Shown here piece by piece: positions 51,505 through 59,868 of a stretch of 64,000 nt of DNA. The stretch comes from Nitrospira moscoviensis. Lineage in GTDB: Bacteria > Nitrospirota > Nitrospiria > Nitrospirales > Nitrospiraceae. Positions within the stretch are counted from its first letter, which is position 1; each line of letters starts with the position of its first letter. Both the position numbers and the translations under genes were made by a program. The stretch covers positions 1,714,001 to 1,778,000 of the forward strand of contig NZ_CP011801.1 in NCBI RefSeq assembly GCF_001273775.1, written 5' to 3'. The notes under the pieces are model-generated. The model saw only the letters and a program-made list of their open reading frames with translations. It was not told the origin of the DNA and searched no databases.

Positions 51505-52563
51505 ATGCGAACCGTCCGCTCGCCGCGAAGTGCCGCCGATCAAATCCTATTCACCCGCGCCGACTTGAAGCCGGGGCGAACGTTGTTGTTCCGCATCGCG
51601 CTGGTGCTGGCGCTCTTCGCGCTTGTCTTCCTGGTGTTGTGGCTTGAACGCGACGGGCTGAAGGACAATCAGGACGATCACATGACGGCGGTCGACGTGC
51701 TCTATTTCGCGATGGTGACGGTCACGACCGTGGGATATGGAGACATCGTGCCGGTCACGCCGCGGGCCCGGCTGCTCGACGCCGTCTTCGTCACGCCGAT
51801 CCGGCTCGTCATCTGGTTTCTATTTCTGGGCACGGCCTATCAACTCGTCGTGCGCCAATATATGGAGGGCTACCGTATGGCCAAGGTACAGGCGGCGCTG
51901 CGCGACCATATCATCGTCTGCGGGTTCGGCTACACCGGCTGGTCGGCGGCCAAGGAGCTGCTGGCCAAAGGCGCCGAGCCCGACCGCATCGCCGTGATCG
52001 ATCGCGGGGAAGAGCGCGTCCGCGCGGCGCTGGAGTTGGGTCTGATCGCCTTTCGGGGAGACGCTACGCAGGAAGCCATGCTGCAGCACGCGATGATTCA
52101 GCGCGCGCGGGCCGTGATCATCGCGACAGGCCGGGACGATGCCAACGCGCTCGTGCTGCTCACGGCGCGGCACTTGAATCCCACGGTCGAGATTTTGGTC
52201 AGCGCGGTCGAGGAGGAAAACGTCAAGCTGTTCCGGCAGGGGGGCGCGAGCGCCATCATTTCGCCTTCGACCTTCGGCGGCTATCTGCTCGCCGCCGCAG
52301 TAGGCCATCCGCATTTCACGGAATATGTGCAGGACCTGCTCACGGCGGGCGGCCGGGTCAATCTCATCGAACGTCCCGTCGAGCCGGAGGAGATCGGGCG
52401 GACCGCGTCGGCCCTGAAACCGGACATCCTGCTCCGCCTCTATCGCCGTGGTTCCGTCATCCACTTCTGGGACCTCCAGGAAGGTGAGAAGATGGAAACC
52501 GGCGACATTCTCCTCGTGTTGAAATCCACTCCGGACGCCACTGCCTCAGACCGGGCAGCCTAA
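51505..52563 (+). CDS. Two-helix potassium channel with RCK (TrkA-N/TrkA-C) domain
   Basis: A 352-residue K+ channel subunit. The first helix lies near residues 28-48, a pore helix leads to the selectivity filter TVTTVGYGD (about 72-80), and the second helix lies near 92-112. The cytoplasmic RCK domain has the Rossmann motif VCGFGYTGWSAAKELL, IDRGEERVRAALELG and FRGDATQEAMLQ, then a TrkA-C-like end. It should open in response to a nucleotide or ion ligand. Its stop directly joins the AAAC repeat that follows. Confidence 0.92.
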   Translation: MRTVRSPRSAADQILFTRADLKPGRTLLFRIALVLALFALVFLVLWLERDGLKDNQDDHMTAVDVLYFAMVTVTTVGYGDIVPVTPRARLLDAVFVTPIRLVIWFLFLGTAYQLVVRQYMEGYRMAKVQAALRDHIIVCGFGYTGWSAAKELLAKGAEPDRIAVIDRGEERVRAALELGLIAFRGDATQEAMLQHAMIQRARAVIIATGRDDANALVLLTARHLNPTVEILVSAVEEENVKLFRQGGASAIISPSTFGGYLLAAAVGHPHFTEYVQDLLTAGGRVNLIERPVEPEEIGRTASALKPDILLRLYRRGSVIHFWDLQEGEKMETGDILLVLKSTPDATASDRAA

Positions 52564-52618
52564 CCAAACAAACCAAACAAACAAACCAAACAAACAAACA
52601 AACAAACAAACAAACAAC
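52561..52618. repeat. AAAC/CAAA simple repeat, copy 5 of the family
   Basis: AACCAAACAAACCAAACAAA then an almost pure run of CAAA units up to 52617. It begins in the stop codon of the channel gene. It looks like a right arm of the CCAGACAAA family degraded or expanded to a tetranucleotide repeat. Confidence 0.8.
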
Positions 52619-52707
52619 CCTCACTCTACTGCTAGGGACCTTCCCAGGCAGGGGTTTGCCCTCAATGCCTGTAGCATGGTCTCGCAGACGTAGACCGATA
52701 CAATACC

Positions 52708-53349
52708 ATGCGAGCGACACGCGGCATACGATCGACTCTTGTTCTCGCGGCCCTGGCGGCCGGGTGCGGCGGGCCGGCGTACCAGCCGGACCTCACGCTC
52801 ACCCGGAGCGGGCCGATCATCGACGCGACCGTCGAAATGCACGATCTCTACGCGGCGCCCGCCTTGATGTCGGGCAAGAAGACGTTCGGCCTCGAGGCTC
52901 CCGATGCCAAGCGGGTGGCGCCCACGGAGCTCGCCGAGCAGGTGGAAGAGGAATTGTTCACGGAGCTCGCGCAGGCCGGCCTGTTCTCGCGGGTCACGCG
53001 ATTCGATCCGCAACCGGATCTGATTCTCTCCGGCCGTATCAACGCGCTGCACGAGCACAACCGGCCGCGCCTCTGGACGAAAATCCCGGGTGTGGGGCAA
53101 GTGGCCGGCGCGTTGGAGATGAAGACGCACGTCAGCAGCGGGGAAGCCGACCTCACGGTGTATCTGCTGAAGCCGGACGGCGAGGTCGTGGGAACCTATC
53201 GCGGACAGTCGTCGTTCGACGAGACCTTCAACCCCACCAAAGAAGTGCCGCCTGGCGCGCGCTTGAACCGCGCCTTGTCGGAAGCCGTGGAGCAAATTCA
53301 GAAGAAGATTCTCCAAGACCGGACCGTGCGGGCCATCGCCTCGCGATAA
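52708..53349 (+). CDS. Lipoprotein of unknown function
   Basis: A 213-residue exported protein with a lipobox, LVLAALAAGC (Cys near residue 20). The mature part has alternating beta and helix (PDLTLTRSGPIIDATVEMHDL; LAEQVEEELFTELAQAGLFSRVTRF; PDLILSGRINALHEHNRPR; GEADLTVYLLKPDGEVVGTYRG), similar in feel to lipoproteins that bind envelope components (LptE/DUF330-like). No family was firmly recognised. It is probably anchored in the outer membrane. Confidence 0.75.
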   Translation: MRATRGIRSTLVLAALAAGCGGPAYQPDLTLTRSGPIIDATVEMHDLYAAPALMSGKKTFGLEAPDAKRVAPTELAEQVEEELFTELAQAGLFSRVTRFDPQPDLILSGRINALHEHNRPRLWTKIPGVGQVAGALEMKTHVSSGEADLTVYLLKPDGEVVGTYRGQSSFDETFNPTKEVPPGARLNRALSEAVEQIQKKILQDRTVRAIASR

Positions 53350-53350
53350 C

Positions 53351-53445
53351 TTTGGCTTGTTTGGTTTAGTGGTTTGTCTGGTTTCTCTGGTGCGCTGAGC
53401 CGATGCCTACCAGACAGCCAAACACACCAGACAAACCAAACAAAC
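53351..53445. repeat. CCAGACAAA-type inverted repeat, copy 6
   Basis: The left arm (53351-53391) contains TTGTTTGGTTT, GGTTTGTCTGG and TTTCTCTGG. The right arm (53408-53445) contains ACCAGACAGCC, ACACACCAGAC and AAACCAAACAAAC. It starts at the lipoprotein stop. Confidence 0.78.
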
Positions 53446-53631
53446 GGTTTCAGGGTTCCTTCCGGTGGACCGCCTGTCTCGTTCGGACAACTTGTCCCGC
53501 CTCTAGACGGACTCCTGAATCGGCACCGATACAACTCCAAGCAGCATCGCGACTTGGCGGTCTCGCGGTCCGGTTTGGGGCTGGTCCTCTCTTTGCATTT
53601 CAGGGTTTGAGTCACTTTACAAGGAGGCGTT

Positions 53632-54252
53632 ATGCCAACGAGCACGCCTGATGTCTATATCGAGGAGCACAATCTCGTCATCGCGCCGGGCGCCGCGAAC
53701 AGCAAAGCCTGGCCGCTGTATTGGGGTGCCATCTGGGTCGGCGCGCTGGCGTCGATCGCCGCGGTACTCCTGTTCGGGTTGATCGGCATCGCGGTCGGCG
53801 CGCATCAAGTCGGGAAGCAGGCCGTCCGGATGAGCGACATCACGTTCGCCGGGCTGGTCTTCAGTGTCGCCGGCGCCTTCTTTTCCTTCGTCATCGGCGG
53901 CTGGGTGGCGGCTACTATCGCGGGTCTGCGGCGGGCCGAAACCGCGTCGCTTCAGGGCAGCATCGTCTGGCTGGTCGCGCTGCCGCTGCTGCTGGTCTTC
54001 GCCGCGCTCGGCGCCGGCGGTTTCTTCGGCGGCTGGTACGGCGGCCTCGCCGGCACGCCGGTCTGGGCGTCGGGCTCCGCCGCGACCGCGGATCCCGATG
54101 CCGCGATAGCGGCCAGGAACTCGGCCCTCGGCGCGATGACGGCGTTGCTGATCGGACTGATCGGCGCGGTGATCGGCGGCTGGTTCGCCTCCGGCGAACC
54201 GATGACCGTCACGGCGCAACGCGCCAAGCCGGAATTGCGGCAAGCCGCCTAA
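53632..54252 (+). CDS. Multi-pass membrane protein of unknown function
   Basis: A 206-residue protein with about four to five hydrophobic segments (residues 27-55, 70-98, 110-140, 160-185) rich in glycine and alanine, a short polar N terminus and a basic C terminus (QRAKPELRQAA). ATG follows an ideal AAGGAGG. It resembles the loosely defined TIGR04086/YrzE-like membrane proteins. No function can be assigned. The very small membrane protein that follows may be co-transcribed. Confidence 0.72.
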   Translation: MPTSTPDVYIEEHNLVIAPGAANSKAWPLYWGAIWVGALASIAAVLLFGLIGIAVGAHQVGKQAVRMSDITFAGLVFSVAGAFFSFVIGGWVAATIAGLRRAETASLQGSIVWLVALPLLLVFAALGAGGFFGGWYGGLAGTPVWASGSAATADPDAAIAARNSALGAMTALLIGLIGAVIGGWFASGEPMTVTAQRAKPELRQAA

Positions 54253-54289
54253 GGGAAGCCGTGCATAGGAAATAAGAAAGGAGATCCCC

Positions 54290-54370
54290 ATGGTCTATGT
54301 GATTCTATGGCTGCTGGGCGTGCCCCTCAGCCTCATCGTGCTGCTCTGGCTGGTGGGCATCGGCACGTAA
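54290..54370 (+). CDS. 26-residue single-helix membrane microprotein
   Basis: The frame encodes MVYVILWLLGVPLSLIVLLW plus six residues (LVGIGT). It is a single hydrophobic helix with a proline in the middle. It has an AAAGGAGA ribosome-binding site (54277-54284), 5 bases before ATG. It starts 37 bases after the membrane protein at 53632 and ends just before a strong hairpin. Similar very small VPLxLxxLLWLxGxG proteins occur in other bacteria as far as I recall, usually without a function assigned. It could modulate the neighbouring membrane protein or stress responses. Confidence 0.6.
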   Translation: MVYVILWLLGVPLSLIVLLWLVGIGT

Positions 54371-54389
54371 CGGCCGACGCCGCGGGAGC

Positions 54390-54416
54390 GGAAGGCGCCG
54401 GCCTCCGGCGCCTTCC
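54390..54416 (+). terminator. Perfect hairpin, probable transcription end
   Basis: GGAAGGCGCCGG (54390-54401) pairs perfectly with CCGGCGCCTTCC (54405-54416) around a three-base loop. There is no T run after it, so it may act as a mRNA 3' stabiliser or a weak terminator. Confidence 0.5.
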
Positions 54417-54549
54417 TGGCACCTCCGCCTCGTCCATCTCACCGACCGCGACCGTGTCGTTTTTTCCTCGCGTCCTTGCTCCAGTCCCGTCTCCTTGCTA
54501 CACTCCCGCGCCACGCGAGTGCGCGTGACGTCACAAGGAGGGGATATTC

Positions 54550-55149
54550 ATGAACAGTCATGTTCGGATGGTCGGCATCCTGGCGATCGGCGCGGTCGTC
54601 TTGTGGGGCGCCGCCGGCTGCGCAAATAAAGCGGTCAAGTCGGGCGGGGAGACGGGAACCTCCGCGCCGCGCGAGCAAGCTCCGTACATCGCCGAGAGCG
54701 ACCTGCCTCCCGGCACCGAGCGGGTGGCGCCGGTCATCGCGGCCGCGAAAGTAGACCCGGCCGAGCGGATGCGGCAGCAGGAAGAAGCGAAGGTGGAGCA
54801 AACGGCCACCGCCGCGGCCGGCCTCCGCGACGTGTTTTTCGGCTACGACAGTTGGACGATCAGCGAAGAGGGGCGGCAGGCGCTGGCGCGGGATGCCGAG
54901 TGGCTGCGGGCGCATCGGCAAGCGCAGCTCAAAGTCGAGGGCCACTGCGACGAGCGGGGCAGCTCCGGCTATAATTTCATTCTGGCGGAAAAGCGGGCGA
55001 AGGCGGTGCGGAATTACCTGCTGGAGCTCGGGATCACCAAAGACCGCGTGACGGTCGTCTCCTACGGCAAAGAGCGGCCGTTCTGCCGCGAGCGCTCCGA
55101 ATCCTGCTACCAGCAAAACCGCCGCGGCCATCTCGTGGTGAGGCCGTGA
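54550..55149 (+). CDS. pal: Peptidoglycan-associated OmpA-family lipoprotein (Pal)
   Basis: A 199-residue outer-membrane lipoprotein with lipobox VVLWGAAGC (Cys near residue 25), a spacer and a C-terminal OmpA/Pal domain. That domain shows VFFGYDSWTISEEGRQAL, LKVEGHCDERGSSGYNFILAEKRAKAV and ITKDRVTVVSYGKERP, with the CDERG turn that binds diaminopimelate. It links the outer membrane to peptidoglycan. The usual tolB-tolA partners are not next to it. The tail ends QQNRRGHLVVRP as in Pal proteins. AAGGAGG lies upstream. Confidence 0.92.
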   Translation: MNSHVRMVGILAIGAVVLWGAAGCANKAVKSGGETGTSAPREQAPYIAESDLPPGTERVAPVIAAAKVDPAERMRQQEEAKVEQTATAAAGLRDVFFGYDSWTISEEGRQALARDAEWLRAHRQAQLKVEGHCDERGSSGYNFILAEKRAKAVRNYLLELGITKDRVTVVSYGKERPFCRERSESCYQQNRRGHLVVRP

Positions 55150-55277
55150 GCGACCAAGAAAGCACGAATCAGCCGCGCGGGCAGACCGTCTGGGAATGTC
55201 CGGCCTGCGCCCGCCGCTACCTCACGGACCGACCGCCGGAGAAGTGCCCCTTCTGTCTCCGGCCGGTCACACGGTGA
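55146..55277 (+). CDS. Small zinc-ribbon/rubredoxin-like protein
   Basis: A 43-residue frame whose GTG start overlaps the pal stop (GTGA). It reads ...TVWECPACARRYLTDRPPEK then CPFCLRPVTR, a pair of CxxC knuckles (CPAC, CPFC) 18 residues apart, which is a zinc-ribbon pattern. Length and overlap suggest translational coupling with pal. Nothing else identifies it. Confidence 0.6.
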   Translation: MSDQESTNQPRGQTVWECPACARRYLTDRPPEKCPFCLRPVTR

Positions 55278-55280
55278 AAG

Positions 55281-55366
55281 CGGTTAGTCTGGTTGTCGGT
55301 TTGTTTGGTTTGTCTGGTGCCAGATGAACCAAACAAACCAGATAACCAGACAAACCGGATAGACCG
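55281..55366. repeat. CCAGACAAA-type inverted repeat, copy 7
   Basis: The left arm (55281-55318) has GGTTAGTCTGG, TCGGTTTGTTTGG and TTTGTCTGG. The right arm (55321-55366) has AACCAAACAAACCAGAT, AACCAGACAAACC and GATAGACC. It lies between the zinc-ribbon gene and the convergent beta-propeller gene. Confidence 0.78.
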
Positions 55367-55387
55367 CTCTCCTCGTCCCGCTTCTTC

Positions 55388-56566
55388 TCACTCCGCCGTT
55401 CGGCTTGCGCGCTGGCCGGCCTGTTGGAAGTGATTCGGGAGCAGCATGATGCAGTTCGGGTTGAATCCCTGCGCCTTCAGGGTGTCGATGCTCCCGAGCA
55501 CCTGCCCGCCCTTGGACAAGTCGATCACCGTGATCGAGCCGTCGCTCATGCCGTCCAGGTTGAGCAGGCTGTTCTGCACGAACAGATACCGCTCGTCGGG
55601 AGACAACACCGTATGGTGCGCGCCCGGGGCGGCGGGGATAGCCTTGAGGAACTTCGGCTGTAGCGGGTCGGCGTTGTCGTAGAGGTTCACGAATCCCGGC
55701 TTGGCCGTCGTGACGAACAACCGATCCCCCTTGGCGTTGTAGAGCATCTCTAACGGCATCCCCTGCCCGCGCGGGCCGAAATCGTCCACCTGATAGAAGG
55801 AAAAGGTCTTGGTCCTCGGGTCCCACACGCCGGCCCACAGGGTCGCCTCCAGCATGTTGGTGATATGCACGACCGGTGGATCGGCATTTGGCGCGAACAT
55901 GATTTCGACCGGCGCGGATTTCGCCGACGGCTTCGATGAAAGTTTGTGCGTCGAGAGCACCGTGCCCGTGCTGGCCTCCAGCACCGAGACCGTCTCGCCT
56001 TGCTCGGACATATCGGGCTTGACCGTGCTGGTGACCAGCACCCGGTCGATGCCGTTGTGAATGGCGATCCCATGCGGATAGAGCACGAAGGCGGCCGGAT
56101 CTGACGAGCTCAGGGTCTTGAGCGGCGTGTCCCTCACGGCATCACCCATAATGACGGTGCTCGAACCCATGCAGGTGAGGAACCAGGTCCTGTTGTCCTC
56201 CGACACGACCAGATCCTCGCCGACCTTGCAGTCCGGCACATCGATGGCGCGCAACCTGTAGGGGAACTTGGTGAGATCGACCGCGTGCAGAATGCTTTTC
56301 CCGAGGGCCGTCACGTAGGCCTTCGTGCGATCGCGGTTGAAAAAGATGTGGTGGGCGACGAGATCGGGCGGCAGGGGAATCTCCATCAGAATCTTCCCGA
56401 AGTCGGCCGATTGCGGATCGATGTCCATGATGGCGATGCCTTCGCGCCGCACCGGCTGGCCCGGCTTACTCTCATAGTTCAACAGCGCGAGCATCTCCGC
56501 GGCGGCAAGCGAAGCGGACGAGAGAACGAAGACCAACGTCAAGGCGAAGAGCCGGCGGGCAGGCAT
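55388..56566 (-). CDS. Exported YncE-like beta-propeller protein
   Basis: A 392-residue periplasmic protein with a signal peptide (LFALTLVFVLSSASLAAA). It has repeated beta-propeller blades of the YncE/PQQ-like kind: GIAIMDIDPQSADFGKI; DRTKAYVTALGKSILHAVDL; NRTWFLTCMGSSTVIM; LYPHGIAIHNGIDRVLVTSTV; TVSVLEASTGTVLSTHKL; HHTVLSPDERYLFVQNSLL; GSITVIDLSKGGQVLGSI. No haem or metal motif is seen. The function is unknown. Confidence 0.8.
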   Translation of the reverse strand: MPARRLFALTLVFVLSSASLAAAEMLALLNYESKPGQPVRREGIAIMDIDPQSADFGKILMEIPLPPDLVAHHIFFNRDRTKAYVTALGKSILHAVDLTKFPYRLRAIDVPDCKVGEDLVVSEDNRTWFLTCMGSSTVIMGDAVRDTPLKTLSSSDPAAFVLYPHGIAIHNGIDRVLVTSTVKPDMSEQGETVSVLEASTGTVLSTHKLSSKPSAKSAPVEIMFAPNADPPVVHITNMLEATLWAGVWDPRTKTFSFYQVDDFGPRGQGMPLEMLYNAKGDRLFVTTAKPGFVNLYDNADPLQPKFLKAIPAAPGAHHTVLSPDERYLFVQNSLLNLDGMSDGSITVIDLSKGGQVLGSIDTLKAQGFNPNCIMLLPNHFQQAGQRASRTAE

Positions 56567-56685
56567 GGGACCCCTCCTTGGTGAGATGGCTATCGGAGAA
56601 CCGTACTCCTCTTCGCCGGCTTGGGCAACCGGGAGAGGCCTTGGCTTGGCGGTCGAGGCGGCAAGACACCGTAGCGCGCGGGCGC

Positions 56686-57663
56686 TCAGCGCCCGGCGAA
56701 GAGGTGCGGGTAGAGATTGTAGGTGACGCGCAGGCCGTAGGTCGGGCCGAAGTCCTGGCGGTTCAGCTGATCATTCCACGTTTCGAACGAAAAGTTGCGG
56801 ACACGGAATCCCAGGGACCAGAACCGCTGCTCCAGGGTGGACCCGCGCGCACTGGTGAAGAGCCCCGAATCGATCGTGACGCCGCCTTCCACCTCGAAGA
56901 ACGGCTCGCCGCCCTCCGGATCGTAGACGCCCCAGCTCAGCGAGGCTTGCCCGAGATAGGACTGGGAGCTGACCGTGCCTTCGGGAAAGGCCGCCGCCGA
57001 ACGGATGCCGCCGAAGCGGCCCATCGCCGAGAGACGGAAGCCCTTCACCAACTGTCCGAGCCACCAGTCCCCGGCCTCGGACGCCTCGCAGCTCGGTCGG
57101 CCGGCGAGCGCGCAACCGATCGGCAGCCGCCGAAAGCCGGCCCGCGCGAACCCTTCGGTATAGAGACTGCCGTGCGAAAAACCGCCGCCGAGGAAGAAGA
57201 CGCGGGGGACGGACGGCACGGGCAGCCAATAGGTCGCCGAGGCGCTGGCCATGACGTCGAACTCGTCGCGCGTGCGGCCCACCGGCACTTTGGGAATGCC
57301 GTAGACGGCGTCATGGACGAATTCGTTTTGCAGATAGCGGGTCGGCTGCTCGCCGGTCGGTCCGGCCCCGATCGTCAGGTTGGTGCTCAATCCGTCCAGG
57401 CACCTCCAATGCTGTGTCCAGCTCACCGAGCCGAAGTTGAACCCCATCGTCTCCGAGATGCGGTTGAACTGGTCCCTCTCGCCGTTGAACTGCGTGAAGC
57501 GATTGCCGGTGTACCCGATCGAGAGGGTGTTGACCTGATCGGGATAGGCGAGCGCCCCCCAATGGACCGACGGCGCGGGCGGCTCGGCCGCCGCCGGCCC
57601 GGCCGGCCAAATCGCCAGCAGCGCCGCGCACATGACGCCCGCCCATCCCGCCGGAATGCGCAC
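56686..57663 (-). CDS. Outer-membrane beta-barrel protein of unknown function
   Basis: A 325-residue exported protein: signal peptide (VMCAALLAIWPAGPAAA), then alternating amphipathic strands with many aromatic residues (VNTLSIGYTGNRFTQF; ETMGFNFGSVSWTQHWRC; FEVEGGVTIDSG; SLGFRVRNFSFETWNDQLN; YGLRVTYNLY). This is consistent with a 10 to 14-strand barrel. It does not end in the usual terminal aromatic residue (it ends FAGR), though VTYNLYPHLF is close. It recalls LpxR/PagP-like lipid A barrel enzymes only vaguely. Confidence 0.65.
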   Translation of the reverse strand: MRIPAGWAGVMCAALLAIWPAGPAAAEPPAPSVHWGALAYPDQVNTLSIGYTGNRFTQFNGERDQFNRISETMGFNFGSVSWTQHWRCLDGLSTNLTIGAGPTGEQPTRYLQNEFVHDAVYGIPKVPVGRTRDEFDVMASASATYWLPVPSVPRVFFLGGGFSHGSLYTEGFARAGFRRLPIGCALAGRPSCEASEAGDWWLGQLVKGFRLSAMGRFGGIRSAAAFPEGTVSSQSYLGQASLSWGVYDPEGGEPFFEVEGGVTIDSGLFTSARGSTLEQRFWSLGFRVRNFSFETWNDQLNRQDFGPTYGLRVTYNLYPHLFAGR

Positions 57664-57770
57664 TCAGACCTCTCATGGAGAAATATCCTAGGATGATACC
57701 CGGCCCCCCGACATCTGACAATGTGAATGTCATTCGTCTCGATCTGAAGGTATAAAGCCGTAAACGGCGC

Positions 57771-57794
57771 GAGGCGCCGCGGGAGCGGCGCCTC
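57771..57794. terminator. Perfect hairpin between convergent ends
   Basis: GAGGCGCCGC (57771-57780) pairs with GCGGCGCCTC (57785-57794) around GGGA. It lies 9 bases after the stop of the minus-strand gene at 57803. It lacks a clean T run on either strand. Confidence 0.55.
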
Positions 57795-57802
57795 GTGATG
57801 CG

Positions 57803-58303
57803 TCAGGCGTGGCGATCGACGGCCACGATCATCTTCCGCACGTCAATGATCTGGCCGCGTTCGTTCAACTCCACCGTGATGGGAGACCCCACCGGAATGG
57901 CGTTGAACCGGGCGATCGCCGTGGTGGAGACCGGTAAGACTTTCTTCCCCTCCGCCGTCCAGAGGCGGATCTCGTTCTTCACCGGCGTGCTCGCCAGCAG
58001 ATGGCCGTTCAGCACCGTATGCCGGGGCGCCGGCGCGCCCTCCTTGTGCACGTCCACCACGCTGTTGTCCTCGTTGACGAGAATCGTCACGCGGTCGCCC
58101 ACGCCCAGATCACCGAGTTGCTTCTTGGTGCCGATGATCCGCATGCCCCACGGCGTTTTCGCAAACACCACGTCGGACTGGATCTTGGCGACCATGCCGT
58201 TCAACTGCACGTGATCGGCATAGGCGTCGGTCGCGGCCAGCAGCGGCGCGGCGAGCACGGCGCCGATCAGCAGAGCCGCCATCAGGAATTTGTTGTCAGC
58301 CAT
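57803..58303 (-). CDS. Small exported protein of unknown function
   Basis: A 166-residue protein with a signal peptide (FLMAALLIGAVLAAPLLA, cut near AYAD). It has two similar beta-rich halves: VQLNGMVAKIQSDVVFAKTPWG with VGDRVTILVNEDNSVVDV, and LASTPVKNEIRLWTAEGKK with VGSPITVELNERGQIIDVRK. An internal duplication of an OB- or SH3-like unit is likely. ATG 58303 is preceded by AAAGGAGGT on the minus strand. A longer frame to 58489 is not protein-like. Nothing identifies its role. Confidence 0.75.
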   Translation of the reverse strand: MADNKFLMAALLIGAVLAAPLLAATDAYADHVQLNGMVAKIQSDVVFAKTPWGMRIIGTKKQLGDLGVGDRVTILVNEDNSVVDVHKEGAPAPRHTVLNGHLLASTPVKNEIRLWTAEGKKVLPVSTTAIARFNAIPVGSPITVELNERGQIIDVRKMIVAVDRHA

Positions 58304-58472
58304 AGGTCTGCACCTCCTTTCGTTCGCGGACGCGTAGATAATCCGGGAGGCTAGGGGGTTCAAGATCTTGACGGAGGGCGAGCCCGAAATTATCTGGTCA
58401 TTCTTTTGGCCGGAATGCCGGTACTCCTTCCGGCGAACCCACACAGCCGCACATTGCCTGGGACGCAGTTGA

Positions 58473-58901
58473 TTTCTCGCGCTCAACACGGTAAGCCTCC
58501 AGGATCTCGGCTTTCAGGTCGAGGAGAGCGTGCGGGAGGTCGGGTTCCTGCGCGCGACCAAGGAGCGCAGCGCGCGGGAGTACGGGCAGGACATCCGGCG
58601 GGCGCTCGTGGGTTTGATCACCCCGCTCGCGTTGTTCCGAGCCGGCCCCATCATCCTGCCGGTGGACATCCATCAGAAGATCGCCGCCGCGCTCATTGCC
58701 CGTCCGTTGAACCAGGAAGGCACGCGCCACGAAGTGCGCATCACGTTTTATCGGGCCGTCTGGCAGGGCGAAGGGATCGCCAGCGAGAACACGATTCCGC
58801 CGGGCAGCCAATATATGGAGATGCTCAAGGACCCGGTCCTGTACCAGCAATTTTTTGCCAAACTATCGAAAGCGGTCTTTCTCGAAGCCTTCACGTTGTA
58901 G
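58473..58901 (+). pseudogene. 5'-truncated paralogue of the next two lipoprotein genes
   Basis: Homology to the neighbours begins right after an in-frame TGA (58470-58472): LQDLGFQVEES here compares with LQDLGFIIERA at 58913. It continues to the end (YQQFFAKLSKAVFLEAFTL compared with YQNFFATLERSLFVTKS). No ATG is available before the conserved part. The first possible start, GTG 58530, would lose the first strand-helix and any signal peptide. It is probably a remnant, although a 123-residue product from 58530 cannot be excluded. Confidence 0.55.
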
Positions 58902-58912
58902 CACGAGGGATC

Positions 58913-59284
58913 ATGAACGGATGGAAAGGGGCGGGATTGCTGGCGCCGACGGAGGCGCAACTGAAAATCCGCAGCGCCCAGACGCGTTCGTTCGAGATCA
59001 AGGACCGGGCCGCGGCCATCCGGGGCGTCATCGCGGCGCTGCAAGACCTTGGGTTCATCATCGAACGGGCCAACGAATCGCTGGGCCTCGTGACCGCCGC
59101 GCGCTTCGCCGAGCCGAACTACTACGACGTCGTGAGCGTCACGGTCACCGTCCGGGAAGAAAATCCGGGGCACCTCATGGTCCGGGCCAACGCCATCTAC
59201 AACAACAAGCCCATCGAGGACCCAAAGATCTACCAGAACTTCTTCGCCACGCTGGAGCGGTCGCTCTTCGTCACGAAGTCGTAA
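58913..59284 (+). CDS. Paralogue of the following lipoprotein, lacking a signal sequence
   Basis: A 123-residue protein with the shared domain (RSAQTRSFEIKDRAAAIRGV; ALQDLGFIIERANESLGLVTAARF; VTVTVREENPGHLMVRANAIYN; YQNFFATLERSLF). The N terminus MNGWKGAGLLAPTEAQ carries no signal peptide or lipobox, unlike the copy at 59288. It may be cytoplasmic or 5'-truncated. The three genes in a row look like a tandem duplication. Confidence 0.6.
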   Translation: MNGWKGAGLLAPTEAQLKIRSAQTRSFEIKDRAAAIRGVIAALQDLGFIIERANESLGLVTAARFAEPNYYDVVSVTVTVREENPGHLMVRANAIYNNKPIEDPKIYQNFFATLERSLFVTKS

Positions 59285-59287
59285 GCC

Positions 59288-59863
59288 ATGCGCCGTCTCA
59301 GCCTCAGCCTCAGCCTGAGCCTCCTCTTCCTCCAAGGCTGCCCCACGCCCTACGAGATGCGGCATGAGAACCAGTGGGACGCCCGGGATCAAATCTGGTT
59401 ATCGGAGCAGAGCCAGGTGAAGCTGCGCGCCGCCCAAAGCCGCGTTTTCGAGACGACCGACCGCCCACGCCTACTGCGGGCGATCATCGATACCATGCAG
59501 GATTTGGACTTCAAGGTTGAAGTTTTGGATGAACAGTTGGGAATCGTGTCGGGAAAGAAATTCGTGGAGAACGAAGAGGTCTACGGGATCGATCCGTCCT
59601 ATCTGCTCTATCAGCCCGACACGCTGCTCTTTTTGACGCGGAACTACCGTTCGTGGGGGCCCTTCCACCACCGGAACAACCTGGTCCGGTTCACCGTTAC
59701 CGTCCGCCCTCGCGGCGACACCCAACTCGTCGTCCGCGCCAGCGCGCAGTTCTATCTGAGAGCCGTCGAAGATCCGCTCCCGTACCAACGATTCTTCCGC
59801 ACGCTGGAACAGGCCTTGTTTCTGAAAAGCATAACGGTCGAGGAGGGCTTTTCTTTCCCTTAA
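59288..59863 (+). CDS. Lipoprotein of the three-copy family
   Basis: A 191-residue lipoprotein. A leucine/serine signal (RLSLSLSLSLLFLQGC, lipobox LFLQGC) is encoded by six-base repeats (AGCCTC), so its length could vary by slippage. The domain follows: VKLRAAQSRVFETTDRPRLLRAIIDTMQDLDFKVEVLDEQLGIVSGKKF, of which only parts are shared with the paralogues. It then continues with FTVTVRPRGDTQLVVRASAQF and YQRFFRTLEQALFLKSI. Function unknown; starts 3 bases after the previous gene. Confidence 0.75.
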   Translation: MRRLSLSLSLSLLFLQGCPTPYEMRHENQWDARDQIWLSEQSQVKLRAAQSRVFETTDRPRLLRAIIDTMQDLDFKVEVLDEQLGIVSGKKFVENEEVYGIDPSYLLYQPDTLLFLTRNYRSWGPFHHRNNLVRFTVTVRPRGDTQLVVRASAQFYLRAVEDPLPYQRFFRTLEQALFLKSITVEEGFSFP

Positions 59864-59868
59864 GCTTG

